A stretch of DNA of 64,000 nt from Proteles cristata cristata. Lineage: Eukaryota; Chordata; Mammalia; Carnivora; Hyaenidae. The number at the start of each line of letters is the position of its first letter. Position 1 is the first letter of the stretch. The notes under the pieces were generated by a model. It worked only from the letters and a program-made list of their open reading frames with translations. It was not told where the DNA came from and made no database searches. The DNA lies in NCBI GenBank assembly GCA_017311185.1, contig JAESUZ010004141.1, positions 372,001-436,000 of the forward strand, read 5' to 3'. Below, piece after piece: positions 49,078 through 60,300 of this stretch. The translations under genes and the position numbers were made by a program.

Positions 49078-49289
49078 AGGAGTGCCTGGGGGGCTCAGCT
49101 GGTTGAGCATCCAACTCCCACTCAAGTTGTGAGTTCAGGATCTCACAGCTCGTGAGTTCGAGCCCCACGTCGGGCTCTGTGCTGACAGCTCAGAGCCTGG
49201 AGGCTGCTGGTCTCCCTCTCTCCTGCCCACCCTCCACTCATTCTCTGTCTCTCTCTGTCTCTCAAAAATTAATCAAAAAAAAAAAAAAA
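49078..49289 (+). mobile_element. Felid CAN-SINE
   Basis: Head GAGTGCCTGGGGGGCTCAGC, GAGTTCGAGCCCCACGTCGG, TC tract and a long A tail. A small direct duplication lies within the 'gttgtgagttcagga' part. Confidence 0.92.
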
Positions 49290-50189
49290 GGCCATCCCCC
49301 ATCCTCACTGGACGTTGCCCTGAGTTTCCAGCATGCTTTCCCGGTAGCACTTCTGTCCCTACATGTCTATCCAACCATCAGAAACCTCTGAATGACACAG
49401 CAAACACTTGTTCAAAACCCCAATTTCCTGAACTTGAGGGAGAACGGGCATCCCCTGTCTGCAGTGCTGCTGGACGCTGTCCGGCCAGTGCATGTGACCG
49501 CCTCCCTCTCCCACCCACTCCTGCCCTGGGAGGGCGGCTAAGCCTCTGTGGTCGGGACCCCAGTGAGGCCTCCGGGTGATTTGCATAGAATCACACACAA
49601 TGCCGGGACAACAAAGCCACCCCACACGGCAGAGCCCGCTCAGCTGAGTTTAAGGTTTAATCTCCTTAATACAAAAGTTTCTGCTTTGCTTCGGACGAGC
49701 TCTGGGATTCGTGCTAATGATGCTAAACAAATAATCAGCCTTTGTGCCCCTCTGGAGGCTCTGCCCTGTGCATTGTGGCCGCACAGGCCCCGGCTGTTGT
49801 GGTTTACGGGCTCGGCCTGCACCTGCACTGTCGTTGTGAGATCACCAGGCACCCAGCAGCACTCTTTAAAGGGAGCCGAGAGCGGCGGCGGCGGGCAGAG
49901 CCGGGGAGAGGGCGCCAGCCTAGGGTCTGCTTGCACTCCTGGGCCAGGCACTGGCTCTAGCCTTCCCATTCTGCACGGCCCCCTTTTCTTCCCCTCCCAG
50001 GCCGTTTTCCTGCTTACTTCCGCCCTTCTTTCCCAGGACTCATCCAGCTAGCCCGAGGAGACAGCCCCAGGACCTTTGGTGTTGCCTCTAGCCCCTCGGC
50101 CATGTCATTTTGAGAATGAACCTGACCCCCAACTCTTACACTGCTGCAGGATTTGGAAGCTGATCATCAGACAGGTGGCCCAGATGGGG
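49290..50189. other. GC-rich non-coding stretch, no supported gene
   Basis: A frame open through 49548-50051 overlaps a minus-strand frame and lacks splice borders. GAGCGGCGGCGGCGG near 49880 is a short CGG run. Confidence 0.4.
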
Positions 50190-50640
50190 CTCCCTGGCTA
50201 TCTTGGTCCCCTGCTGCTCTGTAACAACCCCAAAACCTGGAAGCATAAAACAACATTCATTTTCATTACACCTCACAATGCTGTGGTCTAGAAATGTGCT
50301 CCGGGCTCAGCCAGGCAATTCTTCTGCACTGTAGGGCGTCAGTGGGGGGTTACTCTGCGGTTTTCAGGGTTTTCAGCTGGTCAGCTGGACGATAGGCTGA
50401 TCTGGGATTCAAATGAGGCTTCATGTTCAGACCTTCAGGCCTTGAGTCTCAGTAGGTGTGGCTGGAAGGCTCGGCTCGGCGGGGACTGTTGGTCAAAGGG
50501 TCTACCCATGGGCTCTCTAGCACGGCGGTCTCAGCAGAGCAAGACTCCTTACAGAGCAGAGCAGCCTCCCAGAGGGAATGTTCTAAAAGAGCTATACAGC
50601 AGCTGCAAGGCTCCAAAGGGCTCAGGCTCAGAAATTCCGG
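50190..50640 (+). repeat. Ancient interspersed repeat, family unassigned
   Basis: 'gctgctctgtaacaacccca', 'agcataaaacaacattcatt' and 'gtggtctagaaatgtgctcc' resemble the block at 32.46 kb ('acaac...atttatt'). It may be an LTR-type or related old repeat. Confidence 0.45.
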
Positions 50641-51199
50641 AATCTCCCTTCTGCCACATTGTATTGGACAAGCAAATTCAAGAGGAGGGAACTTGCAGGT
50701 AGAACTTCACGGTCACCGGGCTGCGCGCCCCGGCTGCTGGCATCGTTCTCCCTCTCTCCCCCAGAGATGCACGCAGACGTCCCAACCCGGGGCCCAGCAG
50801 AGCGTCCCCAGCTGACCCGTCTTCCCTCCACCTGCCTCGGCTGCTGGCCGGACCTTTGGTTTTTGTTGGCTGCTGCCAGACCTGGAGCCGCCTTTTTCAG
50901 GTTTTAGTTCACAGATGGCTTTAGATGGGAGATAAGGAAGTGAGAGTCCATGTCTTCCGGGAAAAGATGCTGTCGCAAGATGGGAAGGCGGGGATGGGGG
51001 TAGTGCAGTTTTCTATCTGCCACACCACCTAGGCGTTGAGTCACATCAACACCAAGCAACACCTGGCCAGACAGGCTCTGGCAGACCATCCGAACCAGAT
51101 GCCCTTTCCTGGGCTGCGGGCTGGGAGCGACAGATGTCTGGCTCCAGGAGCAAGGGTGATTCTCAGTTTCTTCATTAATGTGTTTAAAATGCGATTTTG

Positions 51200-51431
51200 G
51201 GGGCGCCTGGGTGGCTTAGTCGGTTAAGCGTCCGACTTTCGCTTAGGTCATGATCTCGCGGTTCGTGGGTTCGAGCCCCGCGTCGGGCTCTGTGCTGACT
51301 GCCAGCTCAGAGCCTGGAGCCTGTTTCAGAGTCTCTGTCTCCCTCTCTCTCTGACCCTCCCCTGCTCACGCTGTCTCTCTCTCTCCTAGAAATAAATAAA
51401 ACATAAATTTTTAAATAAATAAATAAACAAA
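51200..51431 (+). mobile_element. Young felid CAN-SINE with 15-bp target-site duplication
   Basis: Head GGGGCGCCTGGGTGGCTTAG, GACTTTCGCTTAGG, intact CpG-rich GAGCCCCGCGTCGG. TAAAATGCGATTTTG is at 51185-51199 and 51432-51446. Confidence 0.97.
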
Positions 51432-51969
51432 TAAAATGCGATTTTGAAATATTGAAGCCACAAAAAAAGGAACAAGGAATAAAAAACAAACAGCTGGGCA
51501 AGCGCCCCCAACTTAAGAAATAAAATGTTACCAATACGGTTGAAGTTCTCCATGCCACAAATATTTTCAGGGGAAGACGAGGGTCCACAGGCTTAGGGAA
51601 ACGCCCCCCACCTCGTGTTAAGGCATCTGGATGGGTTTTAAATAGAATGAGTGTGTAACAGTTGACCAAGGGTGCAGGGGGTCTTGGGAGAAGGTAGCTT
51701 CAGAAAGCAGTGAACAGGGAAGCCAGAGAGTTAAGGGATACAGTACAAGAACCTGAAAGCCACAAATATAGACCAACTATCAGAGAGTATGGTCTTTAGG
51801 GATAGACAAAAGCCACCAGATTTGTTGAGTATCAAGAAGAATGGTGCATATCAAAGCTCCTCACAAAACTTTGCTACCTAAAGTGTGGTGGCCACAGCCT
51901 TATCTTAGCTTGTGCAAAATGCAGAATCCTGGGCCACACCCCAGATCGCCTGTAGTGCTGAATCGATCA

Positions 51970-52985
51970 CTCAATACCAAGAAAACAAATTACCCGATTT
52001 AAAAATGGGCAAAGAACCTGAATGACCATTTATCAAAAAGAAGACCAATATATGAAAAGATGCTCAGCATCACTAGTCAACAGGGAAATGCAAATCAAAA
52101 CCACAATGAGACGTCACCTCATACCTGTTACAATGGCTGTCATCAAAAAGACAAAAGTGTTGGTGAAGATGTGGAGAAAAGAGAACCCTTGTACACTGTT
52201 GGACATTATGGAAAACAGTGTGGAGTTTCCTCAAAAAATTAAAAATGGAACTACCATAGGATCCAGCAAGCCTACTTCTGGGTATTTATCCAAAAGAAAT
52301 TGAGTCAGTATGTTGAAGAGACATCTACATCCTCGTGTTTATTGTAGCTTTATTCACAATAGCCGAGACATGGAAACAACCCAAGCTTTCTTCAGTGGAT
52401 GATGAATGGATTCAGAAGATGTGGTAAGTGCATATAATGGAAGATTATTCAGTCATGAGAAAGAAGGAAATCCTCACAATTGTAGCATGGATGAATCTGG
52501 AAGACATTTAGCTAAGTGAAAGGAGATAGAGAGAGAAAGATAAATAGGGTATTATTTCATTTATATGTGGAATCTAAAAAAAAAAAAAGCCAAACCCATG
52601 GAGGGAGAGAGTAGGAATGTGGTTACAGGGGCAGGAAAGTGGGGGAAATGGGACATTTGGGCAAAAGGGTACAAAGTTGCAGTTACATAAGATGAGCAAG
52701 TCTAGAGAACTAACATATAGCGTGACTACTATAATTAACAGTACTGTATTAAATACTGGAAATATGCTTACAGAGTTGACTCCAGGTGCTCTACACACAC
52801 ACACACACACACACACAGTAACTATGAGAGGAAGTGATGTGTTAGTTAGCTTGATGGTAGTAACCATGTCACAGCATATATGTATATAAGTCATCATGTT
52901 TTACACTGTACATATACACAATTTTTCATTTGTTAAAACATATATAAAAGAGAAAAAATCAAATCAAATTAAATTAAAATTAAAA
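51970..52985 (+). mobile_element. L1 3' part (end of ORF2 and 3' UTR), dead
   Basis: 'aatgcaaatcaaaaccacaa' then 'gagacgtcacctcatacctg' is the well-known end of ORF2. It continues through 'attgtagctttattcacaat' and the 3' UTR to an A/T-rich tail near 52985. The frame is interrupted. An (AC)n tract lies at about 52793-52816. Confidence 0.85.
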
Positions 52986-53349
52986 GAACTCCAAGTGATT
53001 GGCAGACACAGTAAGATGTTAGGAGAATTATAGCATTACGTAAACATTAATCTTAATTTCTACCCGAATAATTAAAATACTGATACTAGTTTACACACAC
53101 GTACACACACGTACGCACACATATCCTCCATTGCAACTACATTTCCTCTTCTCCCTCCATTCAACCCCACCACCAACACCACCATTTCCTGTAAGATCAC
53201 AGTGCCACCTTCTGGAAAGATGAGGGAGAGATGATTGAGCCACTCAGGAGAACAGAGCAGATGACGGCAGTGAAGTGCAGGGCAAGGGGGACCTAGAGGA
53301 CCTTGCAGGGAAGTGACTTTGCCAGAAGATGGCACCCTGCGCCGTCCAC

Positions 53350-53640
53350 CATGGCACCCACTGGCCACGTAGGGCCACTGAGCCCTTGAAATGCGGCTAG
53401 TTCCTGCTGAGATATGCTCTAAGTATAAAATGAGTATAAAAACTTACTATTAAGAAAAGATATAAACTATCATGTTAGGAATTTTTATACTGATTTGTTG
53501 TTGAGGTTCTATTTTAATACATTAGGTTAAATAAAATATGTTATTAAAACTAATTTCATCTGTTTCTTCTCAGTTTTATAATGTGGCTACTGGAAAACTT
53601 TAAATTACATGTGACTTGCTTTCTATTTTTATTGGACAGC
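53350..53640. mobile_element. Old DNA-transposon-like repeat with inverted ends
   Basis: 'gccactgagcccttgaaatg' and 'gcggctag' at the left, and 'atgtggctactggaaaactt' and 'tttttattggacagcaccct' at the right, are the ends of a common mammalian non-autonomous element. Family not assigned. Confidence 0.5.
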
Positions 53641-53699
53641 ACCCTGTAAGCTGTGTTTTACAGAATATAGATTCCCAGGGAACTTCATGTCCTTCCCCT

Positions 53700-53880
53700 C
53701 AGGTATGTCACTGCAGGGAGCCTCTGATCCTGCAACTCTGTAATTCCCTTTCCGACCCCAGCCCCCCAAACGCATCCAGTCCACGTAGGTACCAACAGCC
53801 CCAGAAGAGAGCCTGGTACGTAGTAAGTACACAAGAAATCCCTGCAGAACGAGCGAATAAATGCATGAGTGAGTGAGGTG
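53700..53880 (+). repeat. MIR/L2-like 3' fragment
   Basis: 'gagagcctggtacgtagtaa' then 'gaacgagcgaataaatgcat' is the usual end of these old elements. Confidence 0.45.
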
Positions 53881-54192
53881 TCATCAAGGAGAGGGATGCC
53901 TTGTCTTGAACGGGTGCATCTCTTTTTAGAGGCCACCAAGTCACAAAGTCATTCAGAGGAAAATTTGGTGAATTAGATGCAGCGAATCAAACCAGATGCA
54001 TATGTATTATTTTCAAAGCTGAAGCCTGATTACAAAGCCATGCAACAAATTTTCTTAAGGCTCTCCGAACCCAGTACTCTTCAAACTTGGAAGCAGAGGT
54101 TTTATTTACAAGCTGGGTGGCCTAGAAAGTTCCAGAGTCCCAGGTCCCTTTCTTTTGCAGCCACACCTTAGCCATTAGAAGGGGCTTCTGTT

Positions 54193-55580
54193 TGGTTTTG
54201 ATTTGTATTTCCCTGATGAAGAGGGACACTGAGCATCGTTTCATGTGTTTGTTGGCCATCTGGATGTCCACTCTGGAGAAGTGTCTGGATGTCTTCTGCC
54301 CATTTCTTCACTGGATTATTTCTTTTTCAGGTGTGGAGTTTGGTGAGTTCCTAATAGATTTTGGATACTGGCCCTGTATCTGATATGTCATTTGCAACTA
54401 CCTTTTCCCATTCTGACAGTTGCCTATTAGTTTTATTGATTGTTTCCTTTGCCTTGCAGAAGGTTTTTATCTTGATGAGGTCCCAATAGTTCATTTTTGC
54501 TCTTGATTCCCTTGCCTTTGGGGATGTGTCAAGTAAGAAATTGCTGTGGTTGAGGTCGAGGAGTTTGTTTCCTGCTTTCTCCTCTAGGGTTTTGATGGTT
54601 TCCTATCTCACATTCAGGTCCTTTATCCATTTTGAGCTTATTTTTGTGTATAGTGTGAGAAAGTGATCTAGTTTCATTCTTCTGCATGTTGCTGTCCAGT
54701 TCTGCCAGCACCATGTGTTAAAGAGGCTGTCTTTTTTCCATTGGATACTCTTTCCCACTTTGTCAAAGATTAGTTGGCCATACATTTGTGGGTCCAGTTC
54801 TGAGTTCTCTATTCTATTCCATTGGTCTATGTGTCTGTTTTTGTGCCTCTGAGATACCACCTCACCCTGGTCAGAGTGGCTAAAATGAACAAATCAGGAG
54901 ACTTTAGAAGCTGGTGAGGATGTGGAGAAACGGGCACCCTCCTACACTGTTGGTGGGAATGTAAACTGGGAAACAGTGGGGAGGTTCCTCAAAAAATTAA
55001 TAATAGAACTCCCCTAGGACCCAGCAATAGCACTGCTAGGAATTTATCCAAGCAACACAGGAGTGCTGATGCACAGGGGCACATGTACCCCAGTGTTCAT
55101 AGCAGCACTCTCAACAAAAGCCAAATCATAGAAAGAGCCTAAATGTCCATCAACTGATGAATGGCTCAAGAAGATGTGGTTTATCTATACCATGGAATAC
55201 TCCATGGCAATGAGAAAGAATGAAATCTGGCCATGTGTAGCAACATGGATGGACCTTGAGGGTGTTATGCTGAGCGAGATAAGTCAGGTAGAAGGACAGA
55301 TACCATATGCGTGCACATAGGAGGATTAGGAGGAACTTAACAGAGGACCATGGGGAGAAAGAAGGGGAAAAATAGTTGGGAGAGGGAGGGAGGCAAACCA
55401 TGAGAGACTCTTGAATACTGAGAACAAACTGAAGGCTGATGGGGGTGGGGGAGGGGAAGAGGGGTGATGGGCATGGAGGAGGGCACTTGTTGGGATGAGC
55501 GCTGGGTGTTATATGGAAACAACTTGACAATAAACTATTTAAGAAAAAAAATAATAATAAAAATATTTTTATTAAAAAAA
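54193..55580 (+). mobile_element. L1 insertion with 5' inversion and target-site duplication
   Basis: 54193 to about 54846 is L1 ORF2 in reverse orientation; from about 54847 the element runs forward to a tail near 55540-55580. The inverted part ends, in L1 order, just before GAGATACCACCTCACCCTGG, where the forward part begins. AGAAGGGGCTTCTGTT flanks the whole at 54177-54192 and 55581-55596. This is the pattern of twin-primed reverse transcription. The 3' UTR is the carnivore type ('gagcgctgggtgttatatgg'). It cannot move on its own. Confidence 0.92.
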
Positions 55581-55814
55581 AGAAGGGGCTTCTGTTACAC
55601 TTTATAGCTTTCCCAGCACTTCCTCACCTGTTAGCTTGATTGATTTTCAAAGCCAAACAGTACTACTCATTATCACTTTTTTTCAAGTGATAAGTTAACT
55701 TGTTATCTAATTTCCAAAGATCATTAACAATGAGGCCAGGTCTATACCTTGGCTCACGGTTGTTCTCAGGGCTCGCAGCTGTTTTACGGGTTCTGGGTAT
55801 TTTGCATATGCATA

Positions 55815-56029
55815 TTTTTTTAAGTTGAATTATTTATTTATTTTGACAGAGACAGAGAGAGCATGAGTTGGAGAGGGGCAGAGAGAGAGGAGGAGGGGCA
55901 GAGAGAGAGGAGAAGGAGCGCAGTTAGTATGCAGAGCCCATGCGGGCTTGAACCTTGAAACCATGAGACCACAACCTGAGCGGAAATCAAGAGTCAGATG
56001 CTTAACCGACTGAACCCCCCAGGTGCCCC
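55815..56029 (-). mobile_element. Felid CAN-SINE
   Basis: Tail TTTTTTTTAAGTTGAATTAT, a duplicated 'gggcagagagagaggag' unit in the body, head AACCCCCCAGGTGCCCC. Confidence 0.9.
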
Positions 56030-56062
56030 ACTGTATGCATGTTCGTTAAGAGCCTTTGAGAG

Positions 56063-56282
56063 TGGGGCGCCTGGGTGGCTTAGTCGGTTGAGCGTCCGAC
56101 TTTCGCTTAGGTCATGATGTCGCGGTTCGTGGGTTCGAGCCCCGCGTCGGGCTCTGTGCTGACTGCCAGCCCAGAGCCTGGAGCCTGTTTCGGAGTCTGT
56201 GACTCCCTCTCTCTCTGGCCCTCCCCAGTTCACGCTGTCTCTCAATCTCTCCTAGAAATAAATTAAAAAACATTAAAAAAAA
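56063..56282 (+). mobile_element. Young felid CAN-SINE with 15-bp target-site duplication
   Basis: Head GGGGCGCCTGGGTGGCTTAG, GACTTTCGCTTAGG, intact GAGCCCCGCGTCGG. AAGAGCCTTTGAGAG is at 56048-56062 and 56283-56297. It is the SINE nearest upstream of the gene that is young. Confidence 0.97.
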
Positions 56283-56582
56283 AAGAGCCTTTGAGAGGAT
56301 GTGTGAATCTGTTAAAACTTTCCATCTTATTGGCCTCAGTCTTGTTATCTGTAAACTGAGAGGATAAAATTAAATAATCTATAAGGTCATTTCTAATGCT
56401 AAAATTATGTGGATCCTTGAAACTTGGCTGAACAAGCACCAAAGACAGAAGCCTAAGTCTCATTCCCCTTACATCTTTTCTGCAGGATTTTGCACAGGGA
56501 GAGTGCTTACTGAAGGCTGACTGGCTTTGCCTTGCATGAGGAGGAAGGTGGAACGTCCTTTGCTCTCACTGAGCCCAGCTCT

Positions 56583-56791
56583 TTTTTTCTTAATTTTTTA
56601 ATGTTCATTTATTTAAAGAAAGAGAGAGCATGAGCAGAGGAGGAGCAGAGAGAGGAGAGAGAGAATCCCAAGCAAGCTCTGTGCTGTTAGCGCAGAGCCC
56701 AACACTGAGCTCGATCTCACAAACCTCAAGATCATAACCTGAGCCAAAATCAAGAGCTGGATGCTTAAATAACTGAGCCACCCAGGTGCCT
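56583..56791 (-). mobile_element. Older CAN-SINE with target-site duplication
   Basis: T-rich tail, AATCCCAAGCAAGCTCTG body, head GAGCCACCCAGGTGCC. CTGAGCCCAGCTCT (56569-56582) and CTGAGCCTAGTTCT (56792-56805) flank it. Confidence 0.93.
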
Positions 56792-56816
56792 CTGAGCCTA
56801 GTTCTACACACATGCA

Positions 56817-56859
56817 TGCACACACACTCACACGCACACACACACACACACACACACAG
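56817..56859. repeat. (CA)n microsatellite
   Basis: CA units with two interruptions, about 350 bases upstream of the first coding exon. Confidence 0.9.
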
Positions 56860-57200
56860 ACCACTGGCTGCTCTAGGAAGGAAAAGGCCTATGGATCAAC
56901 AGATAAGATGGTGAAAATATCCGAGCTGCCTGGGCCAGAGGCACCCAGAGGATCCGTATCTCAGATTTCATCCTCATGAAGTATTCAGTGAGTACTCCCT
57001 GGAGCCTGTGTGAGCCACGTTCCTCTCCGCGTGCAGATCCCTGTGCCCAGATCTCTCTGTACCTCTCCCATCCCTATCTCGTCCTCTCCCGGTGCTGCTG
57101 TCGCTGCGTCTTTGCTGGGTCCCAGCACCGGGTCTTTCTCGGTGTCTTTCTCGGTGTCCATCTTCTTCCAGCCTGCATGTCTGCCTCTCTCTCTGCCACC
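56860..57200 (+). promoter_or_regulatory. Presumed 5' UTR / proximal promoter of the gene
   Basis: The first coding exon is preceded by a pyrimidine-rich GC-moderate stretch without an obvious TATA box. The direct repeat CTCGGTGT lies near 57138-57160. A CTTCTTCCAG at about 57161-57170 could be a splice acceptor, in which case a 5' non-coding exon would lie further upstream. No transcription start can be fixed from sequence. Confidence 0.35.
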
Positions 57201-57378
57201 ATGGCCCCTGCCCAGCAGGTGGGGGTTCTACCCTTTGGCGTCCCAGGGACCTGGGCCCATCTGGCTCTCTTCTGCTTTACCCTCCAGAGTGCCATGTGCC
57301 TGGGCAGGGAGGACCCTCAGGACTGCGAGAACCAGACGTCCAGTGTGGAAGAGGCGCACCAACCGGGGTGCCCAGAGG
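57201..57378 (+). CDS. Coding exon 1: signal peptide
   Basis: Residues 1-59 plus one base. The hydrophobic core AHLALFCFTLQSAMCLG follows a proline/glycine-rich start, with a cleavage site likely after about residue 33-35. The sequon NQT is at 44-46. The donor is GTAGGG, phase 1. The frame stays open upstream to 56976, but the Kozak match decides for 57201. Confidence 0.8.
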
Positions 57379-60300
57379 GTAGGGTCTGGGGCTGAATGTG
57401 CACCGAAGGACTTGGGGATATAGTTAAGGAGTGGGGAAAGAAAAACAGCCATGAGGGGAGATGTTGGCTTTATAAAACACCTGGGTGGGGGGCGGGGTGG
57501 GGAGGAGGGGGCAGAAGCCCCGAGTGGGGAAAGAGAATAGTCTGGTGTCCCCCTGGGGCCTCTGGGGGAAATCGCCTGGGGACCGGCAGCTCCTGGAAGC
57601 TAAGTCTTAGCTCTAATTGCCATGCGCCCGTCACCCGACAGGTAGTCTCTGCCCTGACTCACCACCTGGCCCCTGTCCCCCTGGAACGTTCCTCTTCAGA
57701 GAAGGTCCCCACAACACCCCCCTCTGCCACCTCTGTCCTCGAGGATTCTTCAACCCCTGGCCCGGCCAGGATGCCTGCTTTCCCTGCGGTTCAGAGGCCA
57801 CGCAGCCAGAGGAGGGCAAGGACACATGTGTCTGCCTGGAGCCTGGCCGGCTGTTCCAGGTATGCTCTCTGGTGGTGAGATCCAAGGACACGCTGCGTAT
57901 GCAGGACTGTTGTGGTCAAGTTCAGCTCCAATGTAACCTGACCAGGGGTAGCTCAGGTTTCCAAGTGACATGGGGTAAGATGGCCAGAGAAAATACAGAG
58001 GTACCCACTTAAACCAGAACTTCAGGTCAACGAGATAATTGCTTAGCATAATGTGTCTCAAGTATTGAATGAGACATACTCATACTAAAACTGTATATTC
58101 CTTGTTTATTTGAAATTCAGATTCAGCGGGGTGTGCTGTATTTTTACTCGCTAAGTCCGGTAACCCTACTTAGAAGAAAGGTTAGACGTGGTCTCCATCA
58201 TGACCACTCCCAAATTATACACCCTGACCCAAACCTTCCTGCCCGAACTTTCCCTGTAAAGCCAACAAATAACGCATGTGAGTTGTTCCTTTCCTGAAAA
58301 TCCCAAGTCTTTCTGACTGAAGCGCTAGCACCAGCTGGTCCCTAACCAGCATGAGCCGGTGACCTTCTCCTGTCACCTGACTCGTCTCCAGCCCGGATGA
58401 ACTTTGACGTCCCCTCCCCTGCCTTTATCTTCTGGCCCTTCTCGGGCAGTGTCACAGCCAAAGGGGCGGTTCACCACAACCAGGTATCAACCAGCCACCC
58501 CTCCCTCCCCAACCCCCAGCCCAGCGATGGGCAGTGCCCCTGCCCTCCAGGCTACCAAGACGTTGGCGAGCCAAGGGGCTGTGTCCAGCGGGAGCGTAAG
58601 AGCTGCAAGGGCGGGGCCACGTGGAACCAGGACGGGCTGTGTCTGACCAAGGGCCAGTGGAGCCACCACTGTGCCCACGAGGTAGGAGGGGTCTGTGTAG
58701 CGCACCCCCGGCCCTTCACCCGACTGTTCGCATGCCCAGCCCCCTCGCCTCGGGGCTCACTCCTTTCCATTATCTATGGAAACACGGACACCTGTGCTCT
58801 GTGCTCTAAAGCTGGAGAGAGAGTTGGGGGGAACCTCCCCCAGAAAGGTGTCCCTAAGAAGCTTAGTCTCTGTGCAGGTGTGTGCCACCCCGGGAGATGC
58901 CCACGGCTATGACCCGGGCCTGGGCCTCTGCCGGTGCCAGGGACAACACTCAAGTGGACCGTGTGGTGCGCTGTGCCCAGAGGGACAGAGACACACCCTG
59001 CAGCTCAGGTGCTCCCACGGCGTCCCGCAGGTCTCCGTCACTGAAGGCCCCGGGAGCCAGGTACGGTGCCGAGGTCCAGCCCCACGCCAAGCAGAGACCC
59101 AGGGACCCAGCGCTGTGGCCTCTGCCTCCTAAGAAGGAGTATGTGTGACATGCCTGTGCACGGGGCCCTGGCACCTACTCACTGAACCCCATCACAGCAC
59201 AACCTCTAGTGCCAGAGCAAAGGCCCCAGTGTTGGCTTAACTTCTTCCTATGAAACTCCTTGAAGAAGTGATTCGTTCATGAAGGAGGGGTGAGGTGTCT
59301 TGGGAATCTTCCCATGGAGTAAACGATAGCATCAGGATGAGAAGTTCTTAGATTACTGGCACCACCTCCTCCCTCCGTCCTTATCAGGACACGGAGGGGG
59401 CTCAGGGGAGGCCTCCCCGTGGGGCTGCCGTGTTACTCACCAAGTCTTACGGGAGGACCTGACATCAGACCTCCTCGTTCCCAGGAAATTTACCTCCTGG
59501 ACAGGCCTTCCTCACCTCGTGCTGTGGGCCATCCCTGCAACTTGGACCAAACGCAGAAGCCTGTCCCTCTGTATGTGGTCAGGATGGATGGTAAGACAGC
59601 TGGACAGGGGGAGGCCACAGCTGGGCCTGCGGCCCAGGACCGCACAGCCTCGCCCTTTTCCGTGCCTCCTTCGGGCAGCAGCCGGATGGTGACACCCCGT
59701 GAGGTGACCCTTTGATTTTTAGAAAGCTGAATCCTACCACATTCAAATCAGGAAAGGACAGCTTCTGTTGTATCCGTGCGCTAGGACACCCCTCTCTCTA
59801 GGCCCTGTAGGTTGAAAGAGATCCCTGTCTTGTTCTAGGGACTGGGTTCCTGGGCTTGATCCGACCAGGTCATGAGCTACTGCGTTCCCTTGGCCTGCTC
59901 ATCGGGACCCCCGGGCCCCCAGGACACGACGCAGGTGAGCACCGCGCCTGACACCTGTTGCTCCTCCTCCTCCCACCTCCACGGGCAAGAATCTGCCCAA
60001 ACACTGATGGTAACTCTTCACACTCTGTATCTTGCTTGCCCAGGACAGTCAAGGGAAGGACATCTGCCCTCCTCTTGGTCAATGAGCCTCAACTCCACAC
60101 GCCGTGGGGATCTGCCGCCCCCAGAGCCAGGCATCCGAAACCCCACCGTCTGCCTCCAAATCAATGATACACTTGCCTTCCTGGTGACCCGGGACCATTA
60201 CCCTGAGTATGACCTGTGAGTGTCCAGTGGACACAGCCCTGCCACCACGGAGGTACTGGAGAGGAGATGCTCCTACGCCTGCAGCCGGCTCAAGAGACAA

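Noticed and set aside
52022..52303. Possible small gene
   Set aside because: It is a decayed end of L1 ORF2.
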